Shown here: piece after piece, positions 9,839-12,494 of the stretch
Numbering within the stretch: the first letter of the stretch is position 1
Layout of the letters: each line of letters opens with the position of its first letter
Assembly (NCBI GenBank): GCA_020216925.1
Contig: JAIWOL010000083.1
Span: 1-12,494 of the forward strand
Origin: Thiobacillus sp.
GTDB taxonomy: Bacteria; Pseudomonadota; Gammaproteobacteria; Burkholderiales; Thiobacillaceae
Reading direction: 5' to 3'
Length of the DNA stretch: 12,494 bases
Made by a program: the position numbers and the translations under genes
The notes under the pieces: model-generated
The model's input: the letters and a program-made list of their open reading frames with translations, nothing else
Database searches by the model: none
What the model was told of the DNA's origin: nothing

Positions 9839-10609
9839 ATGTTTGTCGACTCCCACTGCCACATCAACTTCCCCGATCTTGCCGGCAGGCTGCCGGCGAT
9901 CCTTGAGCGCATGGCCGCCAATGAGGTGAGCCATGCGCTGTGCATCAGCGTGGAACTGGAGAAATTTCCCGAGGTGCGCGCACTCGCCGAGGCGCACCCG
10001 AATGTCTTCGCGTCGGTAGGCGTGCATCCCGACCATGAAGACTGCACCGAACCGAGCGTGGACGAACTCGTTGCGCTGGCCGACCATCCCAGGGTGGTGG
10101 CCATCGGTGAAACCGGTCTCGACTATTTCCGTCTGACGGGCGATCTCGAATGGCAGCGCGAACGCTTCCGCACCCATATCCGTGCGGCCCGGGCCAGCGG
10201 CAAACCGCTGGTCATCCACACCCGTGCCGCGGCGGACGATACGCTGGCGATCATGCGGGAAGAGGACGCCGGGCGGGCGGGCGGGGTGATGCACTGCTTC
10301 ACCGAGAGCCTGGCGGTGGCCGAAGCCGCCATTGAAATGGGGTTCTATATCTCGTTTTCCGGCATCGTCACGTTCAAGAATGCGGCAACGCTGCGTGAGG
10401 TGGCGGCGAGCATCCCGCTGGAACGTATCCTGATCGAGACCGACTCACCGTATCTTGCCCCGGTGCCGCATCGTGGCCAGACCAACGAACCGGGCTTTGT
10501 CAAGCATGTGGCGGAAGAGATTGCGCGCGTGCGGGGCACCACGCCCGAAATCATCGGCGCCGCCACGACCGAGAACTTTTTTCGCCTGTTTGCTGCTGCC
10601 CGCGCCTGA
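9839..10609 (+). CDS. TatD family metal-dependent hydrolase (YcfH-type)
   Basis: TatD proteins are TIM-barrel metal enzymes; characterised members are DNases acting in repair or DNA breakdown, and the exact substrate here is not known. The protein has 256 residues. All expected metal ligands are visible: H6 and H8 in DSHCHINF, E91 in GETGLDYF, H127 in VIHTRAA, H152 in MHCFTES and D202 in ETDSPYLAP. The same frame is open upstream through pilZ, but the ATG at 9839 gives the canonical MFVDSHCH start. No clear Shine-Dalgarno is seen. It is 86 bases after pilZ, and its stop touches the stop of the convergent minus-strand gene. The position after holB/pilZ fits the ycfH subgroup. Confidence 0.93.
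   Translation: MFVDSHCHINFPDLAGRLPAILERMAANEVSHALCISVELEKFPEVRALAEAHPNVFASVGVHPDHEDCTEPSVDELVALADHPRVVAIGETGLDYFRLTGDLEWQRERFRTHIRAARASGKPLVIHTRAAADDTLAIMREEDAGRAGGVMHCFTESLAVAEAAIEMGFYISFSGIVTFKNAATLREVAASIPLERILIETDSPYLAPVPHRGQTNEPGFVKHVAEEIARVRGTTPEIIGAATTENFFRLFAAARA
10271..10286 (+). other. G-quadruplex motif inside tatD
   Basis: Four runs of three or four G are separated by single C bases (GGGCGGGCGGGCGGGG) on the coding strand of tatD, encoding residues 145-149 just before catalytic H152. The pattern meets the standard G3 short-loop rule for a folded quadruplex. Whether it folds or matters in the cell is not known from the sequence. Confidence 0.6.
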
Positions 10610-10616
10610 TCAGGCG
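10603..10616. repeat. Perfect palindrome across two convergent stop codons
   Basis: CGCCTGATCAGGCG is a 14-base perfect inverted repeat centred between 10609 and 10610. Its middle holds the TGA of tatD (+) and the TGA of the GGDEF-EAL gene (-), which are directly adjacent. There is no loop and no T-run, so it does not look like a standard terminator. Confidence 0.7.
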
Positions 10617-12494
10617 TGGCGCGCGACCCGCACCTGATGCTGCCAGGCCGGGGACTGCACCCAGGCTTCAAAATCTGCCGCCGACACCGGTTTGGAAAAA
10701 TGGTAGCCCTGCGCCTGGTCGCACCCCAATAGACACAGCTGGCTCAGGATGGCTTCGTTTTCCACGCCTTCCGCCACCACCCGCAAACCGAGGTTGTGCG
10801 CCAGATCGATGGTGGAGCGCACGATCACCGTATCGTTGGGATCGTTGACCATGTTCTGGACGAAGGAACGGTCAATTTTCAGCTCGCTCACGGGCATTTG
10901 CTTGAGATAGGCGAGCGAGGAATAGCCCGTGCCGTAATCGTCGAGCGCGAGCTTGCAGCCGGTAGCCTCCAGCCGTTTGAGGTTTTCCAGGGCATGACGG
11001 GGATCATCCAGAACGGCGCTTTCCGTGATTTCCAGGCAGATTCGGTCTGGTCGGCAATCGTGTGTTTTGAGCAGCGCGGCGAAGTAGGCTGGCAATTCGG
11101 TATTCATCAGATCGCGCGCCGACAGGTTGACCGAAATGGCCACGTCGAGCCCGGCGCGTTGCCAGGCGCTGCATTGCCGTATCCCCTCGCGCAGTACCCA
11201 GCGGGTGATTTCCTGGATATAGCCGGTGTGCTCGGCAAAAGGAATGAAACGGTCCGGCGGGACGAAGCCGCGAAGCGGATGCACCCAGCGCACCAGTGCC
11301 TCGACGGCGGGCTTGCCGCTGTTCTTCAGGTCGACCTTGGGCTGATAGAAGAGCACGAGCTGGTTCTGTTCCACCGCCTGGCGCAGCTCACTCATCAGCG
11401 AGAGCCGGTCGAGCGTTTTTTCGTCGTAGCGCGTGTCGTATTCGGCAAAGCCCAGGTTGTCTTGTTTGGCCTTGTACATGGCGATGTCGGCACAGCGCAT
11501 GAGCGTGGTCGGATCGGCGCTATGTTCTGGCGAAGCGGCAATGCCGAAACTGCCATGGATGTCGACCAGCTGGCCTTCGATATCCATGGACGCTTCGAGC
11601 GCGAGCAGCAAGCTGTTTACGACCTTGCGGGCAGCGGCGGGCGTGGCGGTAGGCAGCAGGATGGCAAACTCATCGCCGCCCAGGCGAGCGACCGTGTCGG
11701 TCTGTCGCAGCGTGGCGACCAGGCGCCGGGCGACTTCCCGCAGCACCTGATCGCCCATGGGATGCCCCAGCGACTCGTTGACGTAGCGGAAACGGTCGAG
11801 ATCGAGCAGCACGACCGCGAGCGGTGCGCCCTCGCGCCCCGTCGTGGCGAGTGCCGTGGCCAGACGTTCGATGAAGCGCGCACGGTTGGACAGCCCTGTG
11901 AGGGTGTCGGTATAGGCGAGTTCGAGAATGCGGTTCTCGCGCTCGGCAATGGCCTGGCTCATGTCGCCGAAGGCGTGGGCCAGATCCGCAAGTTCGTCAG
12001 CACGATCCAGCGAGGGCGGCGAGCGGTAGTCGCCACTGGCGATGTGGCGTGCGTGCTGCGACAGCGTGCGCAGCGGTGCGGCGATGCCGCGCGAGATGAT
12101 GAAGCTCGCCAGGCTCGACAGCAGCAGCCCGATCAGGCCCAGTATCGTCATACTGTTGCGCAGTTCGTAAAACGGCAGCATCGCCTGATCGATATTCGAC
12201 TGCAGAAGGACGCGTGCGTGCTCGACATTGAGCGCGGCCAGGGGAACATCGAGAGCGAGATAGCTTGCGCCGGGTGTATCCACCCTGCGCGGTGACATGA
12301 CCAGGCCGGGCGCGCTGCCCGGATCAGCGGCGATTTTTTTCTGCATGGCAGCGGGCAGGGTGCTGGCGTGGGTCAGCCAGTTTCCGTCCTGCACGCGGCT
12401 CAGAAAGTTGTGTACGTCAAGTTGTGCAAATTCGTAATCAGGTAATTGGTTGATTCTGTTTGCGCTGTCGTTGTCGCGCAGGGCGCAGCCCAGA
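10610..12494 (-). CDS. Membrane-bound GGDEF-EAL cyclic-di-GMP synthase/phosphodiesterase (5' end outside window)
   Basis: The protein combines domains that make (GGDEF) and degrade (EAL) cyclic-di-GMP, the second messenger for motility and biofilm choice. About 627 residues are visible. From the N-terminus: a probable periplasmic sensor region of unassigned family, one membrane helix (around 12094-12151), a HAMP linker (around 11990-12095), GGDEF and EAL. GGDEF is intact at 11666-11680, with an RxxD inhibitory site (RQTD) five residues before it. The EAL motif is at 11294-11302; NLSARDL, EITES, DDYGTG (from 10942 downward), KIDRSF and AEGVE are all present, so both active sites look competent. 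The frame stays open beyond the GTG at 12394 to the window edge, so the true start and probably a first membrane helix lie outside. Ligand and net activity are unknown. Confidence 0.93.
   Translation of the reverse strand, partial: LGCALRDNDSANRINQLPDYEFAQLDVHNFLSRVQDGNWLTHASTLPAAMQKKIAADPGSAPGLVMSPRRVDTPGASYLALDVPLAALNVEHARVLLQSNIDQAMLPFYELRNSMTILGLIGLLLSSLASFIISRGIAAPLRTLSQHARHIASGDYRSPPSLDRADELADLAHAFGDMSQAIAERENRILELAYTDTLTGLSNRARFIERLATALATTGREGAPLAVVLLDLDRFRYVNESLGHPMGDQVLREVARRLVATLRQTDTVARLGGDEFAILLPTATPAAARKVVNSLLLALEASMDIEGQLVDIHGSFGIAASPEHSADPTTLMRCADIAMYKAKQDNLGFAEYDTRYDEKTLDRLSLMSELRQAVEQNQLVLFYQPKVDLKNSGKPAVEALVRWVHPLRGFVPPDRFIPFAEHTGYIQEITRWVLREGIRQCSAWQRAGLDVAISVNLSARDLMNTELPAYFAALLKTHDCRPDRICLEITESAVLDDPRHALENLKRLEATGCKLALDDYGTGYSSLAYLKQMPVSELKIDRSFVQNMVNDPNDTVIVRSTIDLAHNLGLRVVAEGVENEAILSQLCLLGCDQAQGYHFSKPVSAADFEAWVQSPAWQHQVRVARHA

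Noticed and set aside
10796..12295. A 499-codon open frame on the plus strand opposite the GGDEF-EAL gene
   Set aside because: The minus-strand frame has complete GGDEF and EAL motifs, so this one is its shadow.

Overview
The window is a GC-rich stretch of ordinary bacterial chromosome, densely coding on both strands. It carries the end of a fatty-acid-synthesis cluster, then pABA/folate genes, then a cell-wall/DNA-replication/type IV pilus tail. The gene order (plsX-fabH-fabD-fabG-acpP-fabF, pabB-pabC, mltG-tmk-holB-pilZ-tatD), high GC and a type IV pilus PilZ point to a betaproteobacterium. A relative of the Thiobacillus/Nitrosomonadales group is my guess; the genus cannot be fixed from this sequence alone. 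No mobile element, CRISPR array, tRNA or rRNA gene is visible, and no gene looks frameshifted.

Layout. Positions 1-4646 hold the type II fatty acid synthase genes: the plsX 3' end, fabH, fabD, fabG, acpP and fabF, all on +. acpP has its own promoter-like extended -10 element and a hairpin in its leader. Positions 4665-6784 hold pabB and pabC, which make p-aminobenzoate from chorismate for folate; the partner amidotransferase PabA is not in the window. Positions 6768-9752 hold mltG (ends glycan strand growth), tmk (dTMP kinase), holB (clamp-loader delta prime) and pilZ (pilus assembly), with each gene overlapping or nearly touching the next. tatD (9839-10609) is the last + strand gene. A membrane-bound GGDEF-EAL cyclic-di-GMP enzyme lies on the minus strand (10610 to the window edge, 5' end missing), and its stop codon abuts the tatD stop with no spacer.

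How the genes fit together. The run joins membrane lipid precursors (plsX, fab genes, acpP), folate and thymidylate supply (pabBC, tmk), replication (holB) and envelope growth (mltG), so it is a growth-linked housekeeping cluster. Compared with the well-known E. coli arrangement, pabB has joined pabC and pilZ sits between holB and tatD.

No gap longer than 300 bases lacks a gene; the largest gaps are fabG-acpP (89 bp) and pilZ-tatD (86 bp). I see no clearly undescribed system. The points most worth a second look are an alanine where E. coli PabB has its active-site lysine, a single-base-loop G-quadruplex motif inside tatD, a palindrome covering two back-to-back stop codons, and the acpP leader.
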